A DNA stretch of 64,000 bases from Halorhabdus rudnickae (GCF_900880625.1 NZ_CAAHFB010000001.1:62001-126000); one strand, 5' to 3'. Shown: positions 18,121 to 26,797, numbered from the stretch's first letter. The notes: generated from the letters alone by a model not told the origin. A program made the numbers and translations.

Positions 18121-18402
18121 ATGACCATGCCCACCGAACACATCGACGACACGGACTTCGACGTGCCCGCCGACGCAGATCCGGTCCGCTGCCCCGACTG
18201 CGGTCGGCCGTTCGTCCGCGAGGACCTGCTGGTACTGCACCGTGGTTACGACCACCCGGGAGCGCTCGACGATGCGGAGACGAATGCGTTCGAGGACGCC
18301 TACGAGAGCGAGAGCGATCGGCTCAACGTCTTCCGGCTCAAAGCGTTGCTGGCGCTGATTCTACTTTACTTCGTGCTGTTGATGACCTACGCGGTGGTGT
18401 GA
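18121..18402 (+). CDS. Zinc finger plus single membrane helix protein
   Basis: 93 residues. A C2H2-like finger, RCPDCGRPFVREDLLVLHRGYDH, lies at about residues 23-45, then an acidic helix, then one C-terminal membrane span (LLALILLYFVLLMTYAVV). It is 28 bp downstream of the 475-residue membrane protein and probably co-transcribed. An in-frame ATG at 18127 is an alternative start. Its topology would put the finger in the cytoplasm beside the membrane. Function unknown; the link with coxC is contextual. Confidence 0.65.
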   Translation: MTMPTEHIDDTDFDVPADADPVRCPDCGRPFVREDLLVLHRGYDHPGALDDAETNAFEDAYESESDRLNVFRLKALLALILLYFVLLMTYAVV

Positions 18403-18420
18403 CGCCGAATTCGACGACGG

Positions 18421-19317
18421 CTACGACTCACTGTCGCCGACGGACAGCCCCGCCACCTGCTCGAAGAACTTCACGACCGCAGCCATGTCTTCGCCGCCGT
18501 GGCCCATGCTGCTTGCGGCACTGAACGTTTCGCGGGCGGCGGCCGTCTGTGGGAGCGGGACGCCTGCGTCGTTGGCTTCCTCGACGGCGTACCGGAGGTC
18601 TTTGAACTGCAGGTCGATGGGGAACCGCGGCTCGAAATCGTCCGCGGCGATGTTCTCGCCCTTGATCGAGAACAGCGGCGAGTCGACGGCCCCGGCCTCG
18701 ACGACCGTCTGCATGTCGTCGTAGGAAAGGCCCTGGGCGGTGCCGAACGCGAGCGCCTCGGCGAAGGCACCAATCATGTCTCCGAGCAGGAGGTTGACGA
18801 ACAGCTTCATCCGTGCGCCGTCGCCGACCGCGCCGCAGTCGACGATCGGCTCACCGATCGCTCCGAGAACCCCTTCGACGTCTCCGAGTAGATCGTCGGG
18901 GCCGGCTGCGAGCACCGTGAGTGTGCCTTTCTCGGCAGGCCCGACTGTCCCCGAAACCGGCGCGTCGACGTACTGCCCGCCGGCGTCCCGGACCGCCTCG
19001 GCTGCGGCCTCGGTCGCGGCCGGGGTGACGGTACTCATCTGAAGGACGATCGTGCCGTCGGTGAGGCCTGCGAGGACGCCATCGTCGCCCTCGAGGACAG
19101 CCTCCAGCGCCTCGTCGTCGGTGACAACCACGACCACTACGTCCGCTTCCCGAGCGACTTCTCGGACGGAGTCTGCCACTATCTCGCCACGTTCGGCGAA
19201 CGGTTCGGTTCGCGAGCGCGTCCGGTTGTAGACGACCAGCGGGTACCCGGCGTCGCTGACGTTCTCGGCCATCGGCGCGCCCATCGCGCCGAGACCGATG
19301 AATCCGACTGTCTGCAT
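18421..19317 (-). CDS. 3-hydroxyisobutyrate/beta-hydroxyacid dehydrogenase family protein
   Basis: 298 residues of the 6-phosphogluconate-dehydrogenase-like superfamily, which oxidise beta-hydroxyacids with NAD(P)+. The Rossmann motif GLGAMGAPMAENV is at the N-terminus. DAPVSGTVGPAEKGTLTVL is the substrate-binding signature, and the catalytic lysine is in GARMKLFVNLLL. The C-terminal all-helical domain is complete. The substrate (3-hydroxyisobutyrate, tartronate semialdehyde or succinic semialdehyde) cannot be told. It converges on the small zinc-finger gene. Confidence 0.88.
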   Translation of the reverse strand: MQTVGFIGLGAMGAPMAENVSDAGYPLVVYNRTRSRTEPFAERGEIVADSVREVAREADVVVVVVTDDEALEAVLEGDDGVLAGLTDGTIVLQMSTVTPAATEAAAEAVRDAGGQYVDAPVSGTVGPAEKGTLTVLAAGPDDLLGDVEGVLGAIGEPIVDCGAVGDGARMKLFVNLLLGDMIGAFAEALAFGTAQGLSYDDMQTVVEAGAVDSPLFSIKGENIAADDFEPRFPIDLQFKDLRYAVEEANDAGVPLPQTAAARETFSAASSMGHGGEDMAAVVKFFEQVAGLSVGDSES

Positions 19318-19428
19318 ACGAGTGGCATTCGGTCGCCGGCGATAGAAGGATTACGGCTTGCAGTACTCCTCACTGGTTGGGCCCCGAAAGCGACAACGCT
19401 CATGAGGGCGGGGGGTGAATGACCCAGT

Positions 19429-19878
19429 ATGAGCAGTGATTCCTGGAGCGAGCAGATCGCTACCGAACGGATGCAGACTGACCAGGAGTTCGCCGATCGC
19501 GTCGAGGCTTCGCCGCTGTCCAACCAACAGTGGGGGCTGGTTATGACGGCCGTCGAATTCGAGATCGACGGCCCCGAAGATCCCGACTCGGCCCGTCTCG
19601 TCGCCGACACAAGTCGTCTCTCGAGCGTCATGGACGAGATCAAACGCATGGACGAGCGTGGTGGCGGGGCAGCTATGTCGGCCGGCTCCGGGACCAGTAG
19701 TGGCGAAAGCGGTGGTCTGTTCAGCGGACTCAAGAACGCACTCGGTTTCGAGGGGGGCAACGATCAACTCCGTGAAGCGGCCGAAGAACTAGCCGAGGAA
19801 TATGTCGATCAGTTACAGTCACGCTTAGAGAAGCGAGGCCGGTGGGCGAACGTCTGTGAACTGGCCCGAGATACATAG
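19429..19878 (+). CDS. Conserved haloarchaeal protein (DUF5799 type)
   Basis: 149 residues, soluble and acidic. The N-terminal 75 residues (FADRVEASPLSNQQWGLVMTAVEFEI) form the conserved part. A glycine- and serine-rich linker (residues about 83-100) leads to a C-terminal helical region with charged heptads. I recall this as DUF5799, restricted to haloarchaea, with no known function. The last residues beyond SRLEKRG may be a divergent tail. It appears monocistronic. Confidence 0.65.
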   Translation: MSSDSWSEQIATERMQTDQEFADRVEASPLSNQQWGLVMTAVEFEIDGPEDPDSARLVADTSRLSSVMDEIKRMDERGGGAAMSAGSGTSSGESGGLFSGLKNALGFEGGNDQLREAAEELAEEYVDQLQSRLEKRGRWANVCELARDT

Positions 19879-19939
19879 CCAGGCCCTTCACCAGTTCCTC
19901 GCTTTTCGCCGGTCCGACCGCCAGGCCCTCGCCCGGGCT

Positions 19940-20089
19940 CTAAACCTCGTCGCCGGTCCGAAACAGCGTCAGTTCCTCGGCCTCGTAGATGTTGATCAGT
20001 TCAGTGACGATCTCGTCGTAGGATACGTCTTCGATCCGGAGGGCATCGAGTCGCTCGACGGTCTCCTCGTCGAGTTCGATTGATGTTAT
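19940..20089 (-). CDS. Small antitoxin-like protein (DUF7557 type) with no standard start codon
   Basis: On the minus strand, 49 sense codons end at TAG (19940) and read ITSIELDEETVERLDALR, then IEDVSYDEIVTELINIYE, a pattern I know from small haloarchaeal antitoxin- or RHH-like proteins of this length. Codon use is normal and there is no internal stop. The expected first codon is ATA (20087-20089), and no ATG, GTG or TTG occurs before the in-frame TAA upstream. A TATA-like GTTATATC lies about 42-49 bp upstream. It is either an intact gene with ATA initiation or one whose ATG mutated recently. Confidence 0.6.
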   Translation of the reverse strand: MTSIELDEETVERLDALRIEDVSYDEIVTELINIYEAEELTLFRTGDEV

Positions 20090-20130
20090 ATAATTGGATA
20101 TTTGACGGCAATCCCCTTAACCGACGGGGC

Positions 20131-20138
20131 GATATAAC
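20131..20138. promoter_or_regulatory. Bidirectional TATA-like element GATATAAC
   Basis: GATATAAC on the plus strand (GTTATATC on the minus) lies between two divergent genes. It is 58-65 bp upstream of the esterase ATG at 20196 and 42-49 bp upstream of the presumed small-gene start at 20089. A second AT-rich patch (TTATATAA) overlaps the small gene's first codons. Confidence 0.4.
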
Positions 20139-20195
20139 ACGGAATATGTGCGGACTCACGCGCCAACACGCCCACCCAGTCTGGGGTACCCGTCC

Positions 20196-20849
20196 ATGAC
20201 CGGGCCACATCAGGGACAGTCACTTGAGCGAACCGGCACGGATGTCGAATCCGCCGACGCCGCTGTCGTTTTGATCCACGGCCGGGGCGCGACCGCCCGG
20301 AGCATTCTACAGATGGCCGAGGCGTTCCCGGACGATGACGCTGTGTATCTCGCACCCCAGGCTGCCCGCAACACCTGGTACCCGAACCCGTTCACCGCGC
20401 CGGCCGAGTCGAACGAACCCGGCCGGTCCTCTGGGCTCGCAGCGATCGACGACGCTGTCAATGAGGCGACCGGAACAGGCATTCCGCGCGAACGGGTCGC
20501 CCTGGTGGGTTTCTCGCAGGGTGCGTGTCTCGCCAGCGAGTTCGTCGCCCGCAACCCGCGCCGATACGGCGCGCTCGCTGCCCTCAGCGGTGGTCTTATC
20601 GGCGAAACGATCGAGCCGACGGGTTACGATGGCGATCTTGCGCGGACGCCGGTCTTCCTGGGCTGTAGCGACGTGGATCCACATATCCCCGAGACGCGCG
20701 TTCACGAGACGGCCGAGGTGTTCGAACAACTGAACGGCGACGTGACGAAACGACTCTACGAGGGGATGGGCCACGGCGTCAACGAGGATGAGCGCGAGTT
20801 CGTCGCCGGGATGGTCGGGGCTCTCCGTGACGAAGCGTCGACCAATTGA
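20196..20849 (+). CDS. Alpha/beta hydrolase, carboxylesterase/phospholipase family
   Basis: 217 residues. The start MTGPHQGQSLERTG is preferred to an in-frame GTG 48 bases upstream. Hydrolase marks are the oxyanion loop VVLIHGRGATARS, the nucleophile elbow GFSQGACLA (serine), a catalytic aspartate in LGCSDVDPHIP and a histidine in GMGHGVNEDE. This is the YpfH/carboxylesterase 2 layout. The natural ester is unknown. It is divergent from the small antitoxin-like gene and convergent with fba. Confidence 0.9.
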   Translation: MTGPHQGQSLERTGTDVESADAAVVLIHGRGATARSILQMAEAFPDDDAVYLAPQAARNTWYPNPFTAPAESNEPGRSSGLAAIDDAVNEATGTGIPRERVALVGFSQGACLASEFVARNPRRYGALAALSGGLIGETIEPTGYDGDLARTPVFLGCSDVDPHIPETRVHETAEVFEQLNGDVTKRLYEGMGHGVNEDEREFVAGMVGALRDEASTN

Positions 20850-20916
20850 ACGAGATGGGGCTGGGCGGGCGACCGATGGACACCGAAACCGCAGGTGAAA
20901 ACGAGCCGGGATCGCG

Positions 20917-21909
20917 CTACTTGTAGAGGCTTCGGCCGGCGCTGCCCGAGACCTCGGCGAGTCCAGCGTAGACGTCAGCGATACGCTCACGAACGTCGCG
21001 ACCGCCGACGCGCGGGTCGAAGACGTCCTTGTTGGGCGACCAATCGAGGTCGTTGAAGAACGCGTCGCGCTGGTCCTCGACGCCTTCCGGCGGGACGAGT
21101 TCGTCGCCGTGCTCTCGGTAGAGATCGTAAAGGCTCCGGGTGTACTCGTACTGGTAGCGGGTGTCCTTGTTGACCTTACAGATGCCACGATCCATGAAGT
21201 CCGACAGTTGATCGGGCTGGAGCCCGGAGGAGCCGTGCAGCACCAGCGGCGTCTCCAGGCCGTGATCGGCGAGGGCCTCGTGGATCTCGGTCGCCAGATC
21301 GGGCTTCAGATCGAGGTCTTTGCCCTTGGCGACGCCGTGCTGGGTCCCCACCGAGATCGCCAGCAGGTCACAGCCCGTCCGATCGACGAACTCGACAGCC
21401 TGCTCGGGATCAGTGTAGAAGGCTTCCTCGGCGACGATCTCGTCTTCGACACCCTTGATCTGACCGAGTTCGGCCTCGACGAGGATCTCCTCGTCGGCCT
21501 GTTCGGTCTTCTGGACGACCTCTTTCGAGCGGGCGACGTTCTCCTCGAAGTCCTCGTGAGAGGCGTCGATCATGATCGAGGAGGGGATGGCCGTCTCGAC
21601 CTGCATGTCGATGAAGTCCATGTCCGTCTGGTGGTCCATGTTGAGGAACACGCCGACGTCGTACTGCTCGGCGATGACGTCCATGTAGTTCCCCATGGCA
21701 CGCAGGCCGGCCTCGGCGTCACCGTTGCCCGCGAACCGGCAGGCTCCGGCGCTCATCTGGATGAGCAGGTCCGAGTCTGCCTGTTCGGCCCCCTCCATCA
21801 GGCCCATCATCACGTTCGGTTCCGCGACGTTGCTCGCGACGAGTCCGAACCCTCCGTCGAGAGCCTCGTCGTACACATTAGCGAGTTCGTCTCCGCCGTA
21901 AAACGCCAT
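20917..21909 (-). CDS. fba: Fructose-bisphosphate aldolase, class II
   Basis: 330 residues, splitting fructose 1,6-bisphosphate into two triose phosphates with a divalent metal. Class II marks are the N-terminal [18 protein letters not shown], a metal-binding [12 protein letters not shown], the phosphate-loop [16 protein letters not shown], the glutamate in [14 protein letters not shown] and the second metal histidine in [13 protein letters not shown]. It lies 91 bp downstream of pfkB on the same strand, so the two consecutive enzymes are probably co-regulated and may be co-transcribed. Confidence 0.93.
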   Translation of the reverse strand: MAFYGGDELANVYDEALDGGFGLVASNVAEPNVMMGLMEGAEQADSDLLIQMSAGACRFAGNGDAEAGLRAMGNYMDVIAEQYDVGVFLNMDHQTDMDFIDMQVETAIPSSIMIDASHEDFEENVARSKEVVQKTEQADEEILVEAELGQIKGVEDEIVAEEAFYTDPEQAVEFVDRTGCDLLAISVGTQHGVAKGKDLDLKPDLATEIHEALADHGLETPLVLHGSSGLQPDQLSDFMDRGICKVNKDTRYQYEYTRSLYDLYREHGDELVPPEGVEDQRDAFFNDLDWSPNKDVFDPRVGGRDVRERIADVYAGLAEVSGSAGRSLYK

Positions 21910-22000
21910 CAGTAGGTCACCACCGTGACGTTACGCTGCCGTCGTTAAAACGTATACGAAAATTCCCGCTACCGAACGAAATTTCAGTGGTGGTCGACGA

Positions 22001-22912
22001 TCAGCCGCGCATCGACCAGACGCGAACATCGTCCATCAGCGACTCGGGGTCGAGTTCGCGGATGCTCGGCCCTTTCACCTGAACGAGATGGGCGGACGTT
22101 GCCACGCCTGCCCGCAGTGCTCGTTCGTCCTCCCAGCCCTGCTCGTAGGCCCACAGCGCGCCGGTGAACATGGAGTCGCCGGCCCCGACCGTATCGACGA
22201 CATCGACGTCCAGTGCCGGGGCGTACAGCGTCTCATCGGGCGTGACCAACATCGCACCGTCTCCGCCCATCGATGCCAGGACGCGCTCGAAGCCCATCTC
22301 TTGGAGTTCCCGTGCCGCCTCGGCGCAGTCGTCGATCGTATCGATCTCGATCCCTGTCGCTTCGGTCAATTCCTCGCGGTTGGGCTTGCAGTACTCATAC
22401 TCGTTTTCGAGTTGCTGCATGAGATCACCGTGGACGTCCAAGGCGGTGTCCCAGTCGCCTGCCTGGGCGAGTCGGTCGACGTCGCTGGCGTCCATCATCG
22501 GGGGGAGACTCCCGCCGATGTTGATCAGGGACGGATCGTGATCCTGGATCGTATCGATCAGTTCGTCGACGGCCTCGCGTTCGACTTCCGGTCCCGACTG
22601 GTTGAGCTTGTACTCTTTACCCGGCGGCAGGATCGTCGTATTCATTCGCGTCGGCTGGTCGACCTCGACGAAGTCTGTCGTGACGTCGTAGGTCTCCAGA
22701 TCCTGCCTGATGAAATAACCCGTAAAGCCCCCGACGATGCCCGTCGAAACCGTCTCGAAATCGAGTGCCTGCAGGAACTGCGAGACGTTGATCCCGTTGC
22801 CTCCCGAGTCGAACTGTGCGTCCGTCGAACGCTGGACAGTGTCCGACTCGAGGTCTTCGCCGATCTCGATCGTCTGGTCGACTGCCGGATTTGGCGTAAT
22901 TGTCAGTATCAT
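22001..22912 (-). CDS. pfkB: 1-phosphofructokinase (PfkB/ribokinase family)
   Basis: 303 residues, converting fructose 1-phosphate to fructose 1,6-bisphosphate. MILTITPNPAVDQTIEI and SGGNGINVSQFLQAL are the PfkB signature 1 region. DTVGAGDSMFTGALWA holds the catalytic aspartate and anion hole of signature 2. The N-terminal ITPNPAVD is typical of 1-phosphofructokinase and LacC rather than ribokinase. With fba next to it, this is the lower arm of fructose catabolism; no fructose PTS genes lie in the window. An exact inverted repeat sits 17 bp upstream of the start. Confidence 0.92.
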   Translation of the reverse strand: MILTITPNPAVDQTIEIGEDLESDTVQRSTDAQFDSGGNGINVSQFLQALDFETVSTGIVGGFTGYFIRQDLETYDVTTDFVEVDQPTRMNTTILPPGKEYKLNQSGPEVEREAVDELIDTIQDHDPSLINIGGSLPPMMDASDVDRLAQAGDWDTALDVHGDLMQQLENEYEYCKPNREELTEATGIEIDTIDDCAEAARELQEMGFERVLASMGGDGAMLVTPDETLYAPALDVDVVDTVGAGDSMFTGALWAYEQGWEDERALRAGVATSAHLVQVKGPSIRELDPESLMDDVRVWSMRG

Positions 22913-22928
22913 CGTAGTGTCCTCCGAA

Positions 22929-22951
22929 ACGTCGGTCTATCGCCGACGTTC
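22929..22951. promoter_or_regulatory. Inverted repeat just upstream of pfkB
   Basis: AACGTCGG and CCGACGTT are exact inverted 8-mers separated by 7 bases, ending 17 bp before the pfkB start. Position and symmetry suit a repressor operator or a 5' leader hairpin. No regulator gene adjoins it. Confidence 0.45.
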
Positions 22952-23103
22952 CTTTTCCCGTCGAACTCTCTCGCTACACTGCCTTAAACGGGTCGATCTT
23001 GCCGGAACCGGGGCCATAGATCATCCTGCTCTCTCCGAGTTCTCCCGGGAATACGGCCTCGAGCGATAGCGTGGGTTCGGCCTTCCGTCGACCGACGTGG
23101 CAG

Positions 23104-24084
23104 CTACAACTGTTCGAGAACAGCCTCGGTGAACGCTTCCGTCGAGGCATCGCCACCGAGATCGGGCGTGCGCGGCCCCTCTTCGAGGACAGTCAGGACG
23201 GCTTCCCGGACGCGCTGGCCATCCTGATCGTAATCGAAGTATTCGAGCAACATCGCCGCCGAGAGGATCATCGCCGAGGGATTGGCGACGCCTTCACCGG
23301 CGATGTCGGGGGCAGACCCGTGGACCGGTTCGAACAGTGCGTTGTCTTCGCCGATATTGGCGCTCGGGAGCATCCCGAGCCCTCCGACGAGGCCCGCAGC
23401 AAGGTCCGAGAGAACGTCGCCGGCGAGGTTGGGCGTGATGATAACGTCGTAGTCCTCGGGGTGCATCACCAGATGCATCGCTAGTGCGTCGATCAATGCC
23501 TCGTCGTACTCGGCACCGTGTTTTTCGGCGACCTCGGCGGCAGTGTCGACGAACAACCCGTCGGTCTCTCGCATTACGTTTGCCTTGTGAGCGACCGTGA
23601 CGCGGTCGGCGTCGTGTTCCGTGGCGTACTCGAAGCCGTACTCGGCGATCTTTCGAGATGCGTCCTCGGTGATGAGGCGGGTCAGTGTCGTCACGTCGTC
23701 GGTGAGATTCGATTCGATCCCGGCGTAGACGCCCTGGGTGTTCTCCCGGACGAAAACGAGATCGGTCTCGGGCTTGACGGCGTCGACGCCCGGGTAGGCT
23801 CGTGCCGGACGGACGTTGGCGAACGAGCCCACGTCCTGCCGGAGTGGGAGGATGATATCGGCGGCGAGTTCGCCGGCAGCGCCGAACAGTGTCGCGTCGG
23901 CTTCGCGGGCCAGTTCGCGCGTCTCCTCGGGGAGTGGCGTTCCCTCGCGCTCGTAGACGGCGTTGCCGGCTTGCCCCTTCACGAATTCGAAGTCGCGGTC
24001 GAGCGCGCTCAGGACGTCGATCGCGGCCGGCAGCACTTCCTTTCCGATGCCGTCGCCGGGGATCGCGGCGATCTCTTTTGTCAT
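23104..24084 (-). CDS. leuB: 3-isopropylmalate dehydrogenase-like enzyme
   Basis: 326 residues of the beta-decarboxylating dehydrogenase family, distinct from icd above. Motifs: [32 protein letters not shown], the catalytic lysine in [15 protein letters not shown], and [30 protein letters not shown] with [15 protein letters not shown] for NAD. The length and NTQG pattern fit LeuB, which makes 2-oxoisocaproate for leucine synthesis. leuC and leuD are not in the window, so homoisocitrate or tartrate dehydrogenase remain possible. Confidence 0.82.
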   Translation of the reverse strand: MTKEIAAIPGDGIGKEVLPAAIDVLSALDRDFEFVKGQAGNAVYEREGTPLPEETRELAREADATLFGAAGELAADIILPLRQDVGSFANVRPARAYPGVDAVKPETDLVFVRENTQGVYAGIESNLTDDVTTLTRLITEDASRKIAEYGFEYATEHDADRVTVAHKANVMRETDGLFVDTAAEVAEKHGAEYDEALIDALAMHLVMHPEDYDVIITPNLAGDVLSDLAAGLVGGLGMLPSANIGEDNALFEPVHGSAPDIAGEGVANPSAMILSAAMLLEYFDYDQDGQRVREAVLTVLEEGPRTPDLGGDASTEAFTEAVLEQL

Positions 24085-24273
24085 GCGAATACCTCTCGGT
24101 GGGGTGAAAAAGAGCGTGTCGATCCGGCGGACGGATTCTGCTTCGGACTAGCGTGGTGTCGCCCACCGTTCGCGTCCGTTATTACTCTCTCCGTTCGCGT
24201 CCGCTGTCCCCTTCTCCGTTGGCGGCCCGATCTCGCCCCATGTTTTTTGTTCGGAGACGGAGACAGGGCGTCC

Positions 24274-24714
24274 ATGGCACGCAGTCGAGATGCCCGGCTC
24301 GGAACCGTCGAGTGGCTGCAACTCGGCTCGTTCGTCACCGTCTGTACGATCGTCCTCGTCGTCGTCTTCGTGGGGATCGGCGCGCTCGTCGAGGGGGTTG
24401 CCGGGTTCGAGGATCGCGTCCCCTTCTACGTCCTTACCATGGCACTTTCGTTTCTCGCTTCCGTCGTCGCTTTCGACGCCGAACTTGCCAATTCCCGGGC
24501 CAGCCTCCCATGGGCCTGTGCCGTCGGGCTCGGTACGTTCGCACTGGTCAGTTTGATGGGCGAAGGAACCGCGTACGTGGTGCAACGTCCGGACGGACTC
24601 GCGCTAGCCGAGGTCGCCTTTTACGTCCTCGCAGCCGCACTGGTCAGCTGCGGTATCGGCTACTGGTCGCTACAGAACTGGGAGACGCTGTCTCTCTCCC
24701 GATCCGCGCTCTGA
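24274..24714 (+). CDS. Four-span membrane protein of unknown function
   Basis: 146 residues starting at MARSRDARLGTVEWLQL. Four hydrophobic segments: FVTVCTIVLVVVFVGIGALV, VPFYVLTMALSFLASVVAF, WACAVGLGTFALVSLMG and VAFYVLAAALVSCGIGYWSL. Loops are short and there is no recognisable domain. The start was set at the ATG where hydrophobic coding character begins; the longer frame upstream is antisense to leuB. Divergent from leuB. Confidence 0.65.
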   Translation: MARSRDARLGTVEWLQLGSFVTVCTIVLVVVFVGIGALVEGVAGFEDRVPFYVLTMALSFLASVVAFDAELANSRASLPWACAVGLGTFALVSLMGEGTAYVVQRPDGLALAEVAFYVLAAALVSCGIGYWSLQNWETLSLSRSAL

Positions 24715-24770
24715 ACTCGTCGAGGACAGCCGCCAGGTCGCTCTCGATGGATTTCTCGGCCCGCGTTTGC

Positions 24771-26153
24771 TCAGTGATCCTCGACCATCTCGGCGGCCAG
24801 ACCCGTATACCCGGCCGGCGTGAGCGCTTCGAGTTCGTCTCGCACGTCGGAGCTGACGTCGAGATCCGCGAACAGCGTCCGAAAGTCCGCGAGGGTCACG
24901 TCCTGGCCGCGGGTCAGCGCTTTCACTTGCTCGTAGGCGTCGCCGTGGCCTTCCCGGCGGAGGATCGTCTGGACGGCTTCCCCGATGACTTCCGGGGTCG
25001 CTTCCAGGTCCTCACGCATCACCGCCTCGTTGGGGACGATCTTTCCGAGGCCGCTTTCGAGTTTCCGGTAACCGATGAGGCAGTGAGCGAGTGCGCTCCC
25101 GACGTTTCGCTTGACCGTCGAATCCGAGAGGTCCCGCTGGAGGCGCGAGTTCGTGACGTACCCCGCGAGGAACGCGAGATCGCTGTTGGCCTTCGAGAGG
25201 TTGCCCTCGCTGTTCTCGAAGTCGATGGGGTTGACCTTGTGGGGCATCGTCGAGGAACCGGTTTCGCCCGCCGCCGATTCCTGTCCGAGATACCGATCGG
25301 AGACGTACAGCCAGACGTCCAGGTCAAGATCCAGTAGAACGCGATTGGCTCCCTGGAGGGCGTCGAACAGCGCCGCGAGGTCGTCACACGGATTGACCTG
25401 CGTCGTCAGCGCCTCGTGTTCCAGCCCCAGCGAACCGACGAAGTTCTCGGCGAACGCCGGCCAGTCCACGTCGGGGTAGGCGACGTGGTGGGCGGCGTAG
25501 GTACCCGATGCGCCCGCGAGTTTCCCCGAGAGCGCGTCGGTGGCACGCTGGACCCGGCCGAGTGCGCGGCCGAGTCGTGAGGCGTAGACGGCCATCTCCT
25601 TGCCGAAGGTGGTCGGCGTGGCCGGCTGGCCGTGTGTCCGTGCCAGCATTGGTGTGTCCCGATACTCGCGGGCGAGATCTGAGAGGTCGTCTCGAACGTC
25701 CCGGAGCGCGGGCACGAGCACGTCCTCGACGGCGGGCTTGACTAACAGCCGGTGGGCGAGGTTGTTGACGTCCTCGCTGGTGAGGCCGAAGTGCAGCCAC
25801 TGCTCTGCGTCGAGATCGGCGGGCTGGCGCTCCCGGAGGAAGTACTCGACGGCCTTGACGTCGTGGTTCGTCGCGTCGTATTTCTCGGTCCCCTCAGTCT
25901 CGATCTGCTTGACGAATGTGGCGTCATCGTCGTCGAAGTCCTCGTAAATCGCCCGGAGTGACTGGCGTTGGTCGTCGTCGATCTCCAGTGGCGTCACATC
26001 GAGATCTGCGAGTGCGAGCAGGTATTCGACTTCCACGCGGACGCGGGCACAGATTAGTGCCGATTCGCTGGCGTAGGACACCAGCGGTTCAGTGTAGCGT
26101 GCGTACCGGCCGTCCAGCGGCGAAACGGCCGAGAGCGGATCGCGGTCAGTCAT
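24771..26153 (-). CDS. purB: Adenylosuccinate lyase
   Basis: 460 residues, acting twice in purine synthesis: SAICAR to AICAR and adenylosuccinate to AMP. The start MTDRDPLSAVSPLDGRY has the family's SPLDGRY opening. Other marks are THGQPATPTTFGKEMA (catalytic histidine region), the signature loop GSSTMPHKVNPIDFENSEGNL and LSDSTVKRN. The frame stays open upstream into tRNA-Ser on the opposite strand, which is an artefact. purNH, 5 kb away, uses the AICAR that this enzyme makes. Confidence 0.97.
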   Translation of the reverse strand: MTDRDPLSAVSPLDGRYARYTEPLVSYASESALICARVRVEVEYLLALADLDVTPLEIDDDQRQSLRAIYEDFDDDDATFVKQIETEGTEKYDATNHDVKAVEYFLRERQPADLDAEQWLHFGLTSEDVNNLAHRLLVKPAVEDVLVPALRDVRDDLSDLAREYRDTPMLARTHGQPATPTTFGKEMAVYASRLGRALGRVQRATDALSGKLAGASGTYAAHHVAYPDVDWPAFAENFVGSLGLEHEALTTQVNPCDDLAALFDALQGANRVLLDLDLDVWLYVSDRYLGQESAAGETGSSTMPHKVNPIDFENSEGNLSKANSDLAFLAGYVTNSRLQRDLSDSTVKRNVGSALAHCLIGYRKLESGLGKIVPNEAVMREDLEATPEVIGEAVQTILRREGHGDAYEQVKALTRGQDVTLADFRTLFADLDVSSDVRDELEALTPAGYTGLAAEMVEDH

Positions 26154-26245
26154 GAGTGGGGGTCCGCACAGCGAGCGAAAAAGATTGCCGGTCCGAGGTT
26201 CCGATCGACAGGATTTAGGGTACCCACCGGGAACCTGCGCGTGCT

Positions 26246-26327
26246 GGTGGGGTGGCAGAGCGGCCCATTGCGCCGGTCTTGAAAACCGGTGGCGCAAGCC
26301 TCCTGGGTTCAAATCCCAGCCCCACCG
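26246..26327 (+). tRNA. tRNA-Ser (anticodon TGA)
   Basis: An 82-nt class II tRNA. The acceptor GGTGGGG pairs with CCCCACC, discriminator G, no CCA encoded. The anticodon arm CCGGT-CTTGAAA-ACCGG gives TGA, reading UCA and UCG. The variable arm GTGGCGCAAGCCTC precedes a T-arm with GTTCAAATC. No intron. A cassette duplicating its 3' end follows immediately. Confidence 0.95.
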
Positions 26328-26447
26328 CTTTGCTCCGAGCAATTCGCGAGGAGCAACGGGGACAACTGGCGATTTGAACTACGCGAGTCGCAGCGCGAAC
26401 GGAGTGAGCGACCGTCTCGCCATCGAGTTCAAATCCCAGCCCCACCG
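26307..26447 (+). repeat. tRNA-Ser tail cassette: direct, inverted, direct T-arm copies
   Basis: The last 21 bases of tRNA-Ser (26307-26327) recur exactly at 26427-26447, 120 bp downstream. Between them, 26371-26379 reads GATTTGAAC, the exact reverse complement of the T-arm GTTCAAATC. It is followed by ACGCGAGTCGCAGCG (26381-26395), which recurs in the tRNA-Glu cassette. The spacer before the inverted copy holds TGCTCC and GGAGCA as an inverted pair. The block ends GTCTCGCCATCG before the second direct copy, again as in Glu. No protein is believable here. Confidence 0.85.
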
Positions 26448-26562
26448 TATTTTGACGCGAGTAGCGCAATCTTGCTATTCGATTGGAAACGCGATTTCCG
26501 ACGTCGTTTCGCGAACGATCACAAACAGCTTTGTAGGGTGTAAACGAACATCACAATTGAAG

Positions 26563-26715
26563 ATGTCATCCGAGACGTGTGCTGTCTGTGGCGGCCAGTT
26601 CCCCTTCGATAGCACCGTCCATTTGCTCGTGCATACGAACAGCGAGGAGGGGGCATTCGACTACTACGTCTGCCGGAGTTGTTACGAGGAGGAGCTCGCG
26701 CCGCTGGTCGCTTGA
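26563..26715 (+). CDS. Small double-CxxC zinc-finger protein (50 residues)
   Basis: From ATG at 26563, 50 residues: MSSETCAVCGGQFPFD, a middle with SEEGAFDYYVC, and CRSCYEEELAPLVA. Two CxxC knuckles (C6/C9 and C37/C40) would bind one zinc, the layout of the many CPxCG-like microproteins of haloarchaea. The longer open frame upstream runs through the tRNA-Ser gene and is not coding. It probably has its own promoter in the AT-rich stretch after the tRNA cassette. Function unknown; such proteins are often nucleic-acid- or protein-binding. Confidence 0.75.
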   Translation: MSSETCAVCGGQFPFDSTVHLLVHTNSEEGAFDYYVCRSCYEEELAPLVA

Positions 26716-26797
26716 AATTTCGATCTGTTCACTCAACGGTCGTGGTACCACCACTCTCGGAAGGGTTATCCCCCGAGCGACGCTACGATTGTTTGCA

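Noticed and set aside
22974-23156. Minus-strand frame of 60 residues between pfkB and leuB
   Set aside because: It overlaps the leuB stop region in another frame, and its first half is arginine- and serine-rich shadow sequence.
26215-26469. Minus-strand frame of 84 residues across tRNA-Ser and its cassette
   Set aside because: It is antisense to the tRNA and to the repeat. Its GLGFE and AATRV-like residues also appear in the frame at 60015-60215, because both translate the same T-arm repeat, not because they encode related proteins.
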